Origin: Cydia pomonella
Taxonomy: Eukaryota > Arthropoda > Insecta > Lepidoptera > Tortricidae
DNA length: 64,000 nucleotides
Assembly (NCBI RefSeq): GCF_033807575.1
Contig: NC_084711.1
Location: forward strand, 2,728,001 to 2,792,000
Direction of reading: 5' to 3'
The notes beneath the pieces are model-generated. The model was not told the DNA's origin and searched no databases. It saw only the letters and a list, made by a program, of their open reading frames with translations. Made by a program: the position numbers and the translations under genes. Positions 1 to 11,300 of this stretch are shown here, one piece after another; the stretch's first letter is position 1, and every line of letters begins with the position of its first letter.

Positions 1-669
1 ACAGATAACGGGACTCTATATATCCAAAAACTTAAATCAAAACCTGAGAAAAAAAACGAAAACCATATTAAATATGGTCTATATTTAATGTTGTTTTCGT
101 TTTTTTATGAAAATGTATGAAAAAAGCGATATTATTGTTTGTCCTTGTCACATTCTCACAATTTTTTAAATTACCCTCTTTAAATTGAGCAAGATGATTG
201 GGCGGATTATTTGTTGCCCACCATATCCGACCAATCATCTTGGTGTGTTGCGTATGTTCTGTCCCTCACGGACGCACGCGTATAGCACATCTGTAGGATC
301 CTACCATCTATGGCTCTGCACATCTACAAATGCATAAAATCATTAGTATTACACTTTAACACACATACAAATTCAGTAATACACATTTGTTTTAAACATA
401 TATTGAGATACACTATGATAAAATATTCCAAGTTCGTTTTCGTCCCATTGTCATAAAAACCGTCCCTTTTCAGATTACACACCGTTCGAAATTGGAGTTA
501 TGCGCTGGCAACACTGCTGACACTTTATTAGAATGTCAAAAACTCATGTATATGTTTTGGCGCGCCTGTATGCATTATGTTTTGATTTTCAAGATTTTTC
601 TAAGCTTTCGTATATAAAATACGCCTGGTATAATTTTAGCCGTAACGTGGAATCATTAAACTAACAACA
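1..669. other. Upstream intergenic and 5' region of DNA polymerase eta
   Basis: No gene is seen here. A short inverted repeat (arms around 189-202 and 221-233, core CAAGATGATTGG / CCAATCATCTTG) could fold as a hairpin or be a small element. The last ~150 bases before the ATG at 670 should contain the polymerase eta promoter and 5' UTR, but I see no TATA box or initiator that I can place with confidence. Confidence 0.4.
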
Positions 670-3600
670 ATGGAACAAGAAAATCGTGTTGTAGTGTTAA
701 TTGATATGGACTGTTTTTACTGCCAAGTTGAGGAGAAATTGAATCCCGAACTAAAGGGACAACCTATTGCCGTGGTACAATATAACCCGTGGAAGGGTGG
801 CGGGTAAATAATAGTCACACAACTTATATTCTGAACTTGGTATTTTGTGTCTTCTTGCCTGCATCATATGTTGTAACCTGCTATGTTCATTTGGTAACTG
901 CCTGTTCGTTTTGGTTTGTAGTGGCTAGTTTTCTGCGCCTCGATGGCCTTTTTGATCATATTTTGCATTGCTAATTGTTGTCACAGACACTTGTTAACCC
1001 TACATTATTTTTGTAAGTTATAATAATAATTATGCAAAGCCTACATTATATTTGTAAGTTATAATTGTTATTATTTTCTGCAGCATAATAGCAGTGAACT
1101 ATGTGGCTAGAGCTCGTGGAGTCACGCGCCATATGCGTGGTGATGAAGCAAAAGAAAAGTGTCCGGAAATACAGCTACCCTCAGTACCATGCAATAGAGG
1201 GAAGGCTAATATCTCAAAGTAAGTAACTTTATGCAGGGCCATTATTAAAATTTTAGAAATAAAGGAAAGTTGGGAAATTACTCATCAGAACCGAACTTAC
1301 GAGACTGGTTAGTTGTGACTCCTTAAATTAAATTGTGCTGTCTTTCATTATTTCAAATGTAACTTTACATTTCTAATCATAATCACAAGTCATTTTAACA
1401 CAACCAAGTTTCATAATTACCTATACTTATTGTTTTATGAAATGTTAGGTACAGAGATGCAGGTATAGAGGTGGCTAAAGTGCTGCAAACCTACACTCCT
1501 CTCCTAGAGCGGGCCTCCATTGATGAAGCCTATTTAGATATTACTGATCCAGTAAGTGTTACTTTTATGATGTCCTGTGTAAACATGAATAAACTACAGT
1601 CGACTCTCATTAATTCAAACCATCGATAATTCGAACCTCTCTATTATTCGAAGTTATCATGAGTACTAGAACATCTCTTAATATTTCAACAAGCACTTGG
1701 TCATTTGAACAAAAAAATCATCGCTATGTAACAAAACAACGCATTAATTCGAATTCATAGGTATCAAACACTCAACAATTCAAAGTTGACAGATTGCAGA
1801 GGTACGTAAGTACCCTACATTTTGAGACAAGTTCCAAACTTGTATCATGGTTGCACAGGTATTTGTTATTGTAATGATTAGTTTAACATACACTTCTGCA
1901 CTAATTTGTTTGTTTACACTAATGAATAAGTTTTTGGCAAAAAATCTTTTTTGGTACAAGCTTTTATCGCTGACTGTACTTTTTTTCCACAGGCAACTAA
2001 TACTCATCGAGACAATTCTAAAAACCCCAAACACACTTAGGTTGCGTTGTTTTATCACAGAGTTCCTATGGCTACCTCCTGTCTACATCATCAGATCAGC
2101 ATGATGGTACCATAATATTGCATTGTCACCTGACTTACATATGTATGCAAATTTTCAGCTTCATCGGAAACCGGGAAGTGGGTCAAATTTTACTTGCAAC
2201 ATTTGTCCCATACATACTAACAGGGCGAGTTAAATAAAAGCTTGTAAAAAGCATTTCTAGCACTATTTCTGATAAACAAAGGTTTCGATCAGTCTCAGCA
2301 ATGTGCTACGAAGCAAACTAATATTACAGACTTCTTCCGAAAGACTTATCATCAAGTCACATTATGTATGTACATGTGTGTACCTTTTGTACTTAATATT
2401 TTATCTGCAATAAATTATAAATAAATAAATTTGGCCTTTCATATTTTTTCTCTAAAAAATTTCGAACATTTTGATAGTGTGTTCGGAAAAGACTCTTTCC
2501 GAACAAATTACAAACTCTCGATAGTTCGTAATATTTTAAAAGTCCTTCGAATTTCGAATTAACGAGAGTCGACTGTATTAAAATTGAGAAGTATGTTTTT
2601 TCTGCTGGTACAAACACTGCTCAAAATTCTTGTTATTCTTGGTTTGATGATATTAGATAGACAACTTACAACTTAAGGAACAACACTGAAAAAAAAAAGC
2701 ATTTCTAAGTGATGATATAAAATGGAAGATGTGGAACTTTATAGCTCTGTCATACAATTTAATTTATTATTTAATTTCCAGGTTAAAGAGAGACTAAAAT
2801 CTTTAAACATTAGTACAATCAACAGTGACATGATGCCACACACGTTTGCCCTTGGCTACGACAGCATTGAGCAGTTCATAAATGACGTGCACAATTACGG
2901 CTGCGACTCCATCGACTTTGACCATGACCACGCCAAGATGTTGCTTGTTGGAGCTGTGGTTGTTAGCGAAATCAGGGCTGCTGTGTTCAGGGAAACTGGT
3001 AATCCGTAACAATTTATCCTCCTAAGTCCCAGTCATTTTGGCAGTTTTGAATTTGGGACCTTCTATTATTACATTATAGTGATAAATGTGATTGTCGCTC
3101 TAATGTTTGAGCGAGACAGTATGTTAAATAAAAACCGGCCAAGAGCATGTCGGGCCACGCTCAGTGTAGGGTTCCGTTGTTACTCTTCCGTCACAATACC
3201 CGGTTTTGACCCGGGTACGTCCTTAAACTACGTCCAAAAGAGAGGTACGGGCATTGTGAATTTCATCTCGATTTGTGTGGTAGGGCACAGCCAGTGGATG
3301 TCATTCCAGGTCTAGAGCAGAGCCCAACTGGGGAAGTACCTCCACCTTACAGAAAACAGCAGCCAAATAACACTAGACCCTACTCATAGTGTTGTGTTCC
3401 TGTCGGTGAGTAAGGTTGCCAGAGCTCAACGAGGGGGGGCGGGGTTACGGTCGGCAACGCGCATGTAACTCCTCTGGAGTTGCAGGCGTACATAGGCTAC
3501 GGAGACTGCTTACCATCAGGCAAGCCGTATGCTTGTGTGCCACCGACGTAGAGTTAAAAAAAAAAAAAAAAAAAATAAGCTAAACTGGAGCTTAAAGTAT

Positions 3601-6600
3601 AGTAAATTGTTAACCAAGGGATGAAACGGTACCTTTCACGCGAGTTAAACAAATAGGCAAATTTGCATAATCAGTACCTAATTAAAGTAAGTCTTTTTAC
3701 TATGAAGGGGAAACTTTTTGCGATAACTCAAAAACAGCTAAACTGATCATGTCCGCTATAGTTTTCATTTAATGTCTTTCTTAAGCTCTACTTCCACGAT
3801 TTTTTCATATTTTTTGGACCTATGGTTCAAAAGTTAGAAGGGGGGGCACCTTTTTTTTTCTTTCGGAGCGATTATCTCCGAATAGATACACTTTACCAAA
3901 AAATGTTTGTTGAAGACCCCTATTAGTTTTGAAAGACCTTTCCAACGACATGGCGAAACTATAAGGGTTCCTAGTTGACTACGGAACCCTAAATACACAT
4001 TCCTATAATTAGTAATTACTGTCTTATATCATATCAATACTTACACTAATCCATGTGTGTAATAATAATTAATATAACAAAATAAGCCCCTAACGAAAAT
4101 AAATTCACAATTTACTAATCGGCCTCAAAATGTTCCTCAGGCTACACATGTTCAGCTGGCATAGCTCACAACAAGATCTTGGCCAAGCTGGTCTGCGGCA
4201 TGAACAAGCCCAACAAACAATCGGTGCTGGCCAAACACACTGTCGACATACTGTACAAGTAAGTACTTGTATGTACTTAGCAACACTCTTCCTAACCATT
4301 GGTCGATTTTATGTCTTTGCAATAAGCTCAATGAACCGTGTGGACTATGATTAACGCCTACTTAAGATTAAAACCATCTTCTAGAGGAAAAGACAACATT
4401 GCGTATTTAACTATAGATCATGTCATTCGATCATGCCTTGACTCGTATTTTCACGTTATTAAAGGTTAGATTTGACAAATCTGCGCGTCATCATGGATGA
4501 CACGAACTATAGCCCTAAATGTCCGTAAATTTTTGAGCCATGTGTTGACTCTTTCCTTGGGTGGTTTCTTTCCATGAATCATTGTACCATTTTGTAATAA
4601 TGAAATGCATTTATTTCAAGCATAGTTGCTCATACAGGAGAAGGAGGAGGATAATACTTACCTCGTAACGCAGTGTTGAAGCTGGCGATGTTTGATGGTA
4701 ATTAAAACCGAAAACCATTTTTTTTGTTTCAGAACTTTGCCAGTGAAGAAAGTGAAACATCTGGGTGGAAAATTTGGGCTATCAGTCTGTGGTGCACTGA
4801 AAATCAACAACATGTATGAGCTGCAGAAATTTTCCGAAAAGGAACTACAGGCAAAATTCGACGAGAAAAATGGGTAACCGATCAGTTTATTGTTCTTGTT
4901 CCTTCTTACCTATAGTGAAACAACTTGTATAAGACACATGCAATCAAATCAATTCAATCTTGACTTATCCTTAATAATTGTTTGTAATTTTGATACCATT
5001 GACTTATTTGATACATAGACAAATTTATTGCATGTAAATTTTGTTCTTAATGTGCACACATAATTAGGGTCAGAGTCCAGTTCAGTACCCCTAGTGTAAA
5101 TTTGATCGACATCATAACGTGACGAACGCGTTTGCGTTAAGTCTCATTTTGTATAGGATTTTGAGTTTCCAAAACGTCCCGCTTGGCGCGCTCTTTCTAA
5201 ATCCAATACAAAATGAGACTAAACGCAAACGCGTACGTCACGTTTCGAAATCGAATTTATTTACACTAGGGGTACTGAACACTGTACACACGTAAACGCA
5301 ATGACTAACCTGTTTTGTGAGCCTAAATAAAAAAATCTTTGGTTCGGAGTACCAGGACTCCATAGAGGTGATAGTCTCTTCTTGAACAAACATTGTCAAC
5401 ACAGGCCGCCTCTTTGACATATTACGCAAGTATGGCACCTAAATAGTAATAGTAAGCCTCTAAATTATTTTCGCGACACCTAGAAATGAAAGAGACAACC
5501 CTCATACTTTGAGAATTTACCAGATAGTAATGTATTTGTTAAATTCAGGACATGGCTTTACAATATAGCGCGCGGTATCGACTTAGAGCCAGTGCAAGCC
5601 AAATTCAACCCTAAGAGCATAGGATGCTGCAAAAACTTCAAAGGCAAATCTGCTATACTTGACTTGGAGAATCTAACAAAATGGCTAAAGGACTTAGGAG
5701 ATGAGATAGAAGATAGGTTGGAAAAGGACGCAGTGGACAACAACCGGGCGCCGAGGCAGATGGTTGCCAGCTTTTCAACATTGTTGCCGGATGGGAGAGG
5801 CACTAGTAGTTCAAGGTCATACAATTTTGTGAACGAGGATGAATTGTGTGCTGAATTCTTTTCGAATAAGGCCTTAGAATTAGTTATGGATAGTGTTGAG
5901 GGTGTGAAAGTTAAAGGTAAGATGTAGAACTTTGATTTGAATGTCTGCAAAATGTTATATGTACACGCAATAGACGTCTGTTGGTAATAGACAAGTTTTC
6001 TCGAAAAGAATATGACATGTTTGTATCATTTCAGAAGGAGAAGCAAATAGAAAACTCAAAGCATCGATAACATTTTTAGGCATTAGTGTCGGTAAATTTG
6101 AAGACCATACAGAGAAGAAAACCAAGAAAATAATGGATTTCTTCACTGCCGGCTCCTCAAAAGAAGTTACTACGACTACCAACAAACCCAAAGAAGCGAG
6201 ACCTGATGAATCAAAAGCTAAAGATAAAGGAAAGAATGATAAAGAAAATATGATGCGTAGATTTTTCAAGATTAATGGAAATGAAGACAAGTCTGAAAAT
6301 AAGCTTGATGAAACAAATATCAGACCAAAGGAAAGTGATGAGTCCAAACCTGAATTACCGAAAGATAGAAGTAACGTCGCGACCAAAGCAGATGATACAC
6401 AAATAATACCTAAAAATGAACGAAAACCTGTCAAAGATTACATCATGCAAAGGTTTTTGAATGATAATGATAAATCCGATAGTAAATCAAATGAATCATT
6501 AATACATAGAACAGGAGATAGTATAATAAATAAACATGCAGATACCGAAGTACCACCAGAACAAAGTAGATCCGGACTAAAATCAACTTTAGATAAACAA

Positions 6601-7404
6601 GAATCATTCTTTGCAAAGTTCTTGCTAAAGTCAGATCCTATTCGGCCTACAACTCCTGTATGCAACGTTATCCCTTGTGGCGAAGACAGCAACGATACAA
6701 ATTGCTCCGGATCCACTATTGAATTAGAAATCAATAAGAGCATTGCATTATTTGACGATGACCCGGAGAAAACAAACCGCGTGAGCAGTATGCGTGAACT
6801 GCTCAATACTACTTCAATAGCTGCAGAATTAGAAGAACCAGGTTCTGACATAGAATTAGAAGGTTCTCCTAACTTGATACATCCAGAACCAATGCTTTCA
6901 ACAGCCACACATTTACGGAATTCTCCGAACGAATTGGAGACATTTCAATGCTCAGAATGCATGAAACAGGTGCCTGTAAACATGTTTGATACACATGCAG
7001 ATTACCACCTCGCTTTGAAGCTACGCGATGAAGACAGGCAGCAAGTGCGAAATGAAAGGCAAAAACCAATTCAGAAGACTGTTGTAAATAGTGAAAGTTC
7101 CACGAAAAAGAAACAAGTTGAAGTAAAGAACGAATCTGTGAGTTCAATAGCAAGTTTTCTGGTTAAAGTAGATAATAACGTGCCTACAGAAAAATGTGGA
7201 GAGTGTGGAAAGAGGGTACCTGTAGAAAAGTTGACAGAACATTTAGATTTTCACGAGGCTCAGAAATTGAGTAGACAGTTGAACAGGAAACCTAGTCCCA
7301 TAGCACCGACAAGCATTAAGCGTAAAAGGAGTTCAGGATCACCGGTTAAGAAGCCGAAAATGCCCTGCAAATCCATACAATCTTTCTTTGGGTCAAATAG
7401 GTGA
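670..7404 (+). CDS. DNApol-eta: DNA polymerase eta (Y-family translesion polymerase), 8 exons, 861 aa
   Basis: Exons: 670-803, 1084-1218, 1449-1551, 2782-2998, 4141-4258, 4733-4873, 5549-5916, 6035-7404. All introns are GT-AG and the joined frame is open for 862 codons. Catalytic carboxylates are Asp12 (motif LIDMDCFY) and Asp115-Glu116 (motif ASIDEAYLD), the same positions as in human Pol eta. The exon 1/2 join gives the conserved WKGGGIIAV. Exon 5 carries the helix-hairpin-helix context (CSAGIAHNKILAKL). The last exon encodes a disordered tail with two UBZ-type fingers (C711, C714, H726, H730 and C793, C796, H808, H812) and a C-terminal PIP-like end (KSIQSFF, 851-857). Family knowledge: it bypasses UV dimers in the nucleus and is recruited by PCNA and ubiquitin. 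Human Pol eta has one UBZ and 713 residues, so this tail is long. It is tail-to-tail with DHX8. Confidence 0.95.
1595..2577. mobile_element. Non-autonomous TIR transposon (pogo/Tc1-like ends) in Pol eta intron 3
   Basis: The ends are inverted repeats of about 22 bp (TACAGTCGACTCTCATTAAT at the left, its near-complement at 2557-2577), with TA at both borders. The roughly 980-bp interior has only short ORFs and no recognisable transposase. CAGTCGACTCTCGTTAATTC-type ends are typical of pogo/Tigger-like elements; that assignment is by resemblance only. Confidence 0.7.
3131..3993 (+). repeat. Interspersed repeat with GGCCAAG...AGGGTTCCG head and ACGGAACCCTAAA end
   Basis: The same body occurs at 54751-55409 (shared runs such as GCTAAACTGGAGCTTAAAG and TTTTTACTATGAAGGG), so this is a dispersed element. 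The copy here is interrupted by a SINE-like tail at about 3300-3572. Its head and end phrases (AGGGTTCCG, CGGAACCCT) recur in the reverse element at 35680-36522. No coding capacity is seen. It lies in Pol eta intron 4. Confidence 0.7.
3404..3572 (+). repeat. SINE-like fragment with A-rich tail
   Basis: The block contains GGAGTTGCAGGCGTACATAG and CTACGGAGACTGCTTACC and ends in a poly-A run. Near-identical blocks occur at 10338-10482 and 47783-47857. The shared 3' end with an A-run suggests a retroposed element. Confidence 0.65.
4409..4513. mobile_element. MITE, about 100 bp, copy 1
   Basis: The ends are ACTATAGATCATGTCATT and its inverted form ATGACACGAACTATAG. The copy at 59298-59408 shares ends and middle (GGTTAGATTTGACAAATCTG). 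It lies in Pol eta intron 5 and has no ORF. Confidence 0.7.
5078..5283. mobile_element. Foldback MITE, about 205 bp, copy 1
   Basis: It is nearly palindromic over its length: arms CAGTACCCCTAGTGTAAAT and ATTTACACTAGGGGTACTG, and internal arms GCGTTTGCGTTAAGTCTC / GAGACTAAACGCAAACGC. A second copy in opposite orientation is at 57508-57714. It lies in Pol eta intron 6. Confidence 0.8.
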
Positions 7405-7486
7405 CATGCTCCCTTGATAAATTATAATGTATGTAGTTGTTTTGGTGAATATGTACAAATACAAGTGTAATTATTTAAACAGTAAA

Positions 7487-7492
7487 AATAAA
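7487..7492 (+). terminator. Poly(A) signal AATAAA of DNA polymerase eta
   Basis: AATAAA lies 83 bases after the stop codon, followed by AT-rich sequence. It is the first good signal downstream of the Pol eta frame. Confidence 0.6.
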
Positions 7493-7499
7493 TTTATAA

Positions 7500-8225
7500 T
7501 TGACATTTAAGAGGAAGTTTTGTTCAATGGAATTGTTTTTTTTTTTTTAATTATATTTATATAGTGATCTGACGAGAAGAATTTATTTACGAACCAGCAA
7601 CAACCTCGATCGAGCGTAAACGGCAACGGGAACATAGTTGAGATGTTGTTTTACCTTCAACTTCACATAATGATGACGTAAGCGCTATAGACAAGTAATA
7701 GAAACAACTGCATCAGTATTTACACATTTATTTTTATTGGTTTGAGCCAATAAAACTTGGAACTAATTACTAATGAGACACTTTAACACTTTGAACTTAA
7801 AGGCCCTGATCGACGGGCGAGTAAAACCGCAGTTTTGCGGCCCGTCGGCAAAGCTCGCCGGTGTACGTACCGCGGTTTTATATACCCACGAGCCAAAATG
7901 TTCCAAACCCGGCTCACCGTGCAAACCGCGTGTCGATGACGGCCGGCGAGCCGTGTCGGCAGATTTCGGCGACTGAACACGACATATTGGCTAGTTGGTT
8001 GACGTCGAACCGACCGCGGTCACACGATTGTTCTACTCGCTATTCGATCAGTACCAACGACTCGCGAGTGAAACCGAGGTATAACGGCTCGTACGTCGAT
8101 CATCCGCTTAACACTTGAAGCAGTCAATATTAACACACTGCTAGTTCCATCTAGAACCGCCAGCACAAGTAGCTGATTCTTTTTAAAAGCTTGAAAAGTT
8201 ATAAACACAGTAAGTATCGCTCGCG
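7500..8225. other. Tail-to-tail intergenic region between Pol eta and DHX8
   Basis: No gene is seen. Bases 7800-8110 are a GC-rich island unlike its surroundings, with loosely inverted phrases (GATCGACGGGCGAGTAAAACC and, inverted, near 8060-8100). It may be a decayed transposon. On the minus strand, AATAAA-like signals near 7728-7740 could end the DHX8 transcript. Confidence 0.35.
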
Positions 8226-8312
8226 TTCGGTTCCTCGTACTTGTTGTACAATGGCTCCGACCGCTGGTTCTTCTTGAACTTGGTTAGCTTTGTGGGGTCG
8301 GAGAATCTGAAG
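8226..8312 (-). pseudogene. Decayed tandem copy of DHX8 terminal exon
   Basis: It repeats the coding sequence of DHX8 exon 12 (from FSDPTKL to YEEPNA) 146 bases downstream of the functional copy. Substitutions include Leu to Ser in the RLEP motif, and the frame is lost after EEPNA. It is preceded by an acceptor-like TTCTTCAG that the functional exon does not have at that point. It lies in the DHX8 3' UTR or just beyond. Confidence 0.8.
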
Positions 8313-8331
8313 AATTATAAACACACTACCC

Positions 8332-11300
8332 CTAGTTCCTCCTACGCCGCACACGCGATATTCTCCACGCATTCGGTTCCTCGTACTTGTTGTACAATGG
8401 CTCTAACCGCTGGTTCTTCTTGAACTTGGACAGCTTGGTGGGGTCGGAGAACTTAAAGAAGGCGGGCGCGAACTCCACCAGCCACTTGGGGTCGATGGTC
8501 GTCACTTCGCGCATGTACTCCTTCGTCGTTTGGACTAGCTCGTGGTAGATTACCCTGGAAACAAGTTTATAGGTTGAGAGTTATATGATTATTGAGATAT
8601 ATGAGAGTTGAAAAACACAAAGATGTAGCAGCAACTGAACAAGGTTATCTTATCAGCCATTTCATTTTCTACCTTAATACTCTTAAAGTTCTAATAAAGA
8701 TTTCTGATTCGAACATAGTCCTAGTCAACGCTAGATGCGTCAAACGCGTGCGGTCAAACATTTATAAATGTCTTACCAGTCGGGCTGTCTGTTAAAAAGT
8801 GCCCTGGAAGGATGGACGTCGACCACCTGACTGGCTGTCCATCGGAGTCTGGTAGCCTTAGGGTCCTTCGTGGCCACTTTCCAGAAGAACCTGGAGATAG
8901 TTCTGTACCACCATGATGTATAACTTAGCTTACCACTTTGGCTGTCTGTTGAAGAGCGCACTGGAGGAGTGGATGTAGACCACCTGGGAACCCTGGGAGG
9001 ACCACCTCTTGAGGGTTCCACGGGGTCGCTTTCTGGAAGAACCCGGAGATAGTTCTGTACTACCATGATGTATAACTTACCACTCGGGCTGGCGGTTGAA
9101 GAGCGCGCTGGAGGGGTGGATGTAAACCACCTGGGAGTCCACAAGGGTCCGGTAGCCCTCCTGAGGGTCCTTCTTAGCCGCGTTCCGGAAGAATCCGGAG
9201 CAGATTGTCTTCTGGATGCGGACGGTGTTCTTCGCGGCGGAGACTACGTCCAGTTTATGCCTAGAATATTGCATTATTGAAATGAAATGACAATCTTTAT
9301 TTTCAGGCATTATAAAATATATCTTAAAACTAAAAACACACAATTACGGCTGCTATGCAGTTCGCGGAACCGCTTTACGGCCAAAACTCCTCCTTGGTGA
9401 AGGTCGCTAGACGTTCAGTCGGGACGCTCACCAAAAATAATTAAAATGCACATTGTGTCGAGATTCCAACTTCACGACCCTCAGGACGAATCCGGATCTC
9501 TTCGACCAATTTAGTATATAAAATAATATTCAATAATATCAACAAACGCATAATCTCAATGCGATGCTAGCAGATAAGCCCAGCGTGTGGAAAGGAGTTC
9601 AAGTACTGGTCATTTAAGTACTAAGTACTCTCCTTTTTTTTGGCGGATTTTTCCAGTGCAAGTTTTAGAAACTTTCTGAAACTTCTCGGTAAGGGATCAG
9701 GAATAAAAATCTTAAGGGGAAAGATACTCATAAAGTACGAAATATGAAGTTTCGATTTTTTGGACTATTTTCGTACCTTCATTGTGTACCCATGAATGAG
9801 TTAACAGGTTAATGAATTTAAACATTTTTTTAAATAGAATACACATGCTTACCTGTCCATAATCCCAAGTAACTGTTTCCTCACATCCTGCGCCCGCTTC
9901 AGCGTCCGAATCTGCACGAAATTCTCATAACACCACGCGTTCGAGAACTTATTGTTCCTCCAACTGTTGAACACAGCCAGCAGCGTGAGATGGTCGCCCT
10001 CGGGCTGGTTGAACTTGGCTTTTTTCTGGTCGGCGAGGGCCTGCTTGTCCTTCGGCCGGTAGAACACGTTCTGGACGCTGAGCATGGACACTATGGTGAG
10101 GATCTCGTCGGAGCACTGCAGGGCCACGGACATGATTAAGATCTTGGAGAGATTGGGCTCCAGAGGAAATTCTGCCATCTGAAAAGAAAAGTATAGTATT
10201 TAGTAATCACACTCGTAGATTTAAATTATAATTTCTAGTTTGGGGTTATTGTAATATAAAAAAGAACATGATACTAACGGATTCATGTAGTCGTTTATTA
10301 GGTATTAGGGTGAGATTGAATTGAATGAGCTGATTGACGTTGAGCTCAACGAGGGTGCGGAGTGTTAGGGTTGGCAACGTGCATGTAACTCTTCTGGAGT
10401 TGCAGGCGTACATAGGATACGGAGACTGCTCACCATCAGGCGGGTCGTTTGCTTATTTGCTACCGACGTAGTATAAAAAAAACAACGGGTTGCACTCCGA
10501 GAGTGCCGGCAGAAGTGAAAACTTGCATATTAATGTTGTGCAATTTTGATATTTTGGAATGATTAGGGAATAATTTTGCACGAATTGCTTTAATTATCAA
10601 TATAGAAGTACTATTATTTATGTGGCAAAATACAATATTCATTTATTGGGCTATCGTACACAAACATGACAATATTACATTAAAAATGTAACTACTGGCT
10701 TCAATGACATTGTAACAGTATTTCAATCAGGTCACGTGTTCGTCTTACGAATTTTCAATTTGACGAATTTGTCGGTCACGTGACCTGTCACGAGTTAAAA
10801 TTTTTTTTCCCCATCACAAAAACGTTCCTATGGTAACGTTCAAACTTATAGAAAGAGCTGAAACTGGCGCCTCTGTCGCATTTTCGACTGAAGACAGTTG
10901 GCGTTTAGGCTCGATGCATATAAAATATAAGTTGTCGATAAAAAGAACAAGTCGTCATAGACAATAGAGCTGGTAGGAATAATCGAGTTACCCTACGACC
11001 GAGCCTTGTCAGCAGCCCCTCCTGGTCCAAGGCCGACAGCGAGTGCAGCTGCTCCAGCGCCATGATGAGCGACTCGACGGGCGGCGCGTCCATGAAGTCG
11101 AAGTGCAGCAGGTCGTTGATGCCCATGGTCTTGAGCTGCAGCACGGTGGTGGCGAGGTTGGTGCGCTGGATCTCGGGCACGGGCGTGGGCAGCATCTCGT
11201 CGCGGTAGGCGCGCTCCGTGTACAGCCGGTAGCACTTGCCCGGGCCCGTGCGGCCCGCGCGCCCGGCGCGCTGCTTCGCCGCTGCCTGGACATTCATTAT

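Noticed and set aside
1780..2104. Small frames of 85-92 codons in the pogo-like element
   Set aside because: No transposase motif; they overlap on opposite strands in AT-rich DNA.
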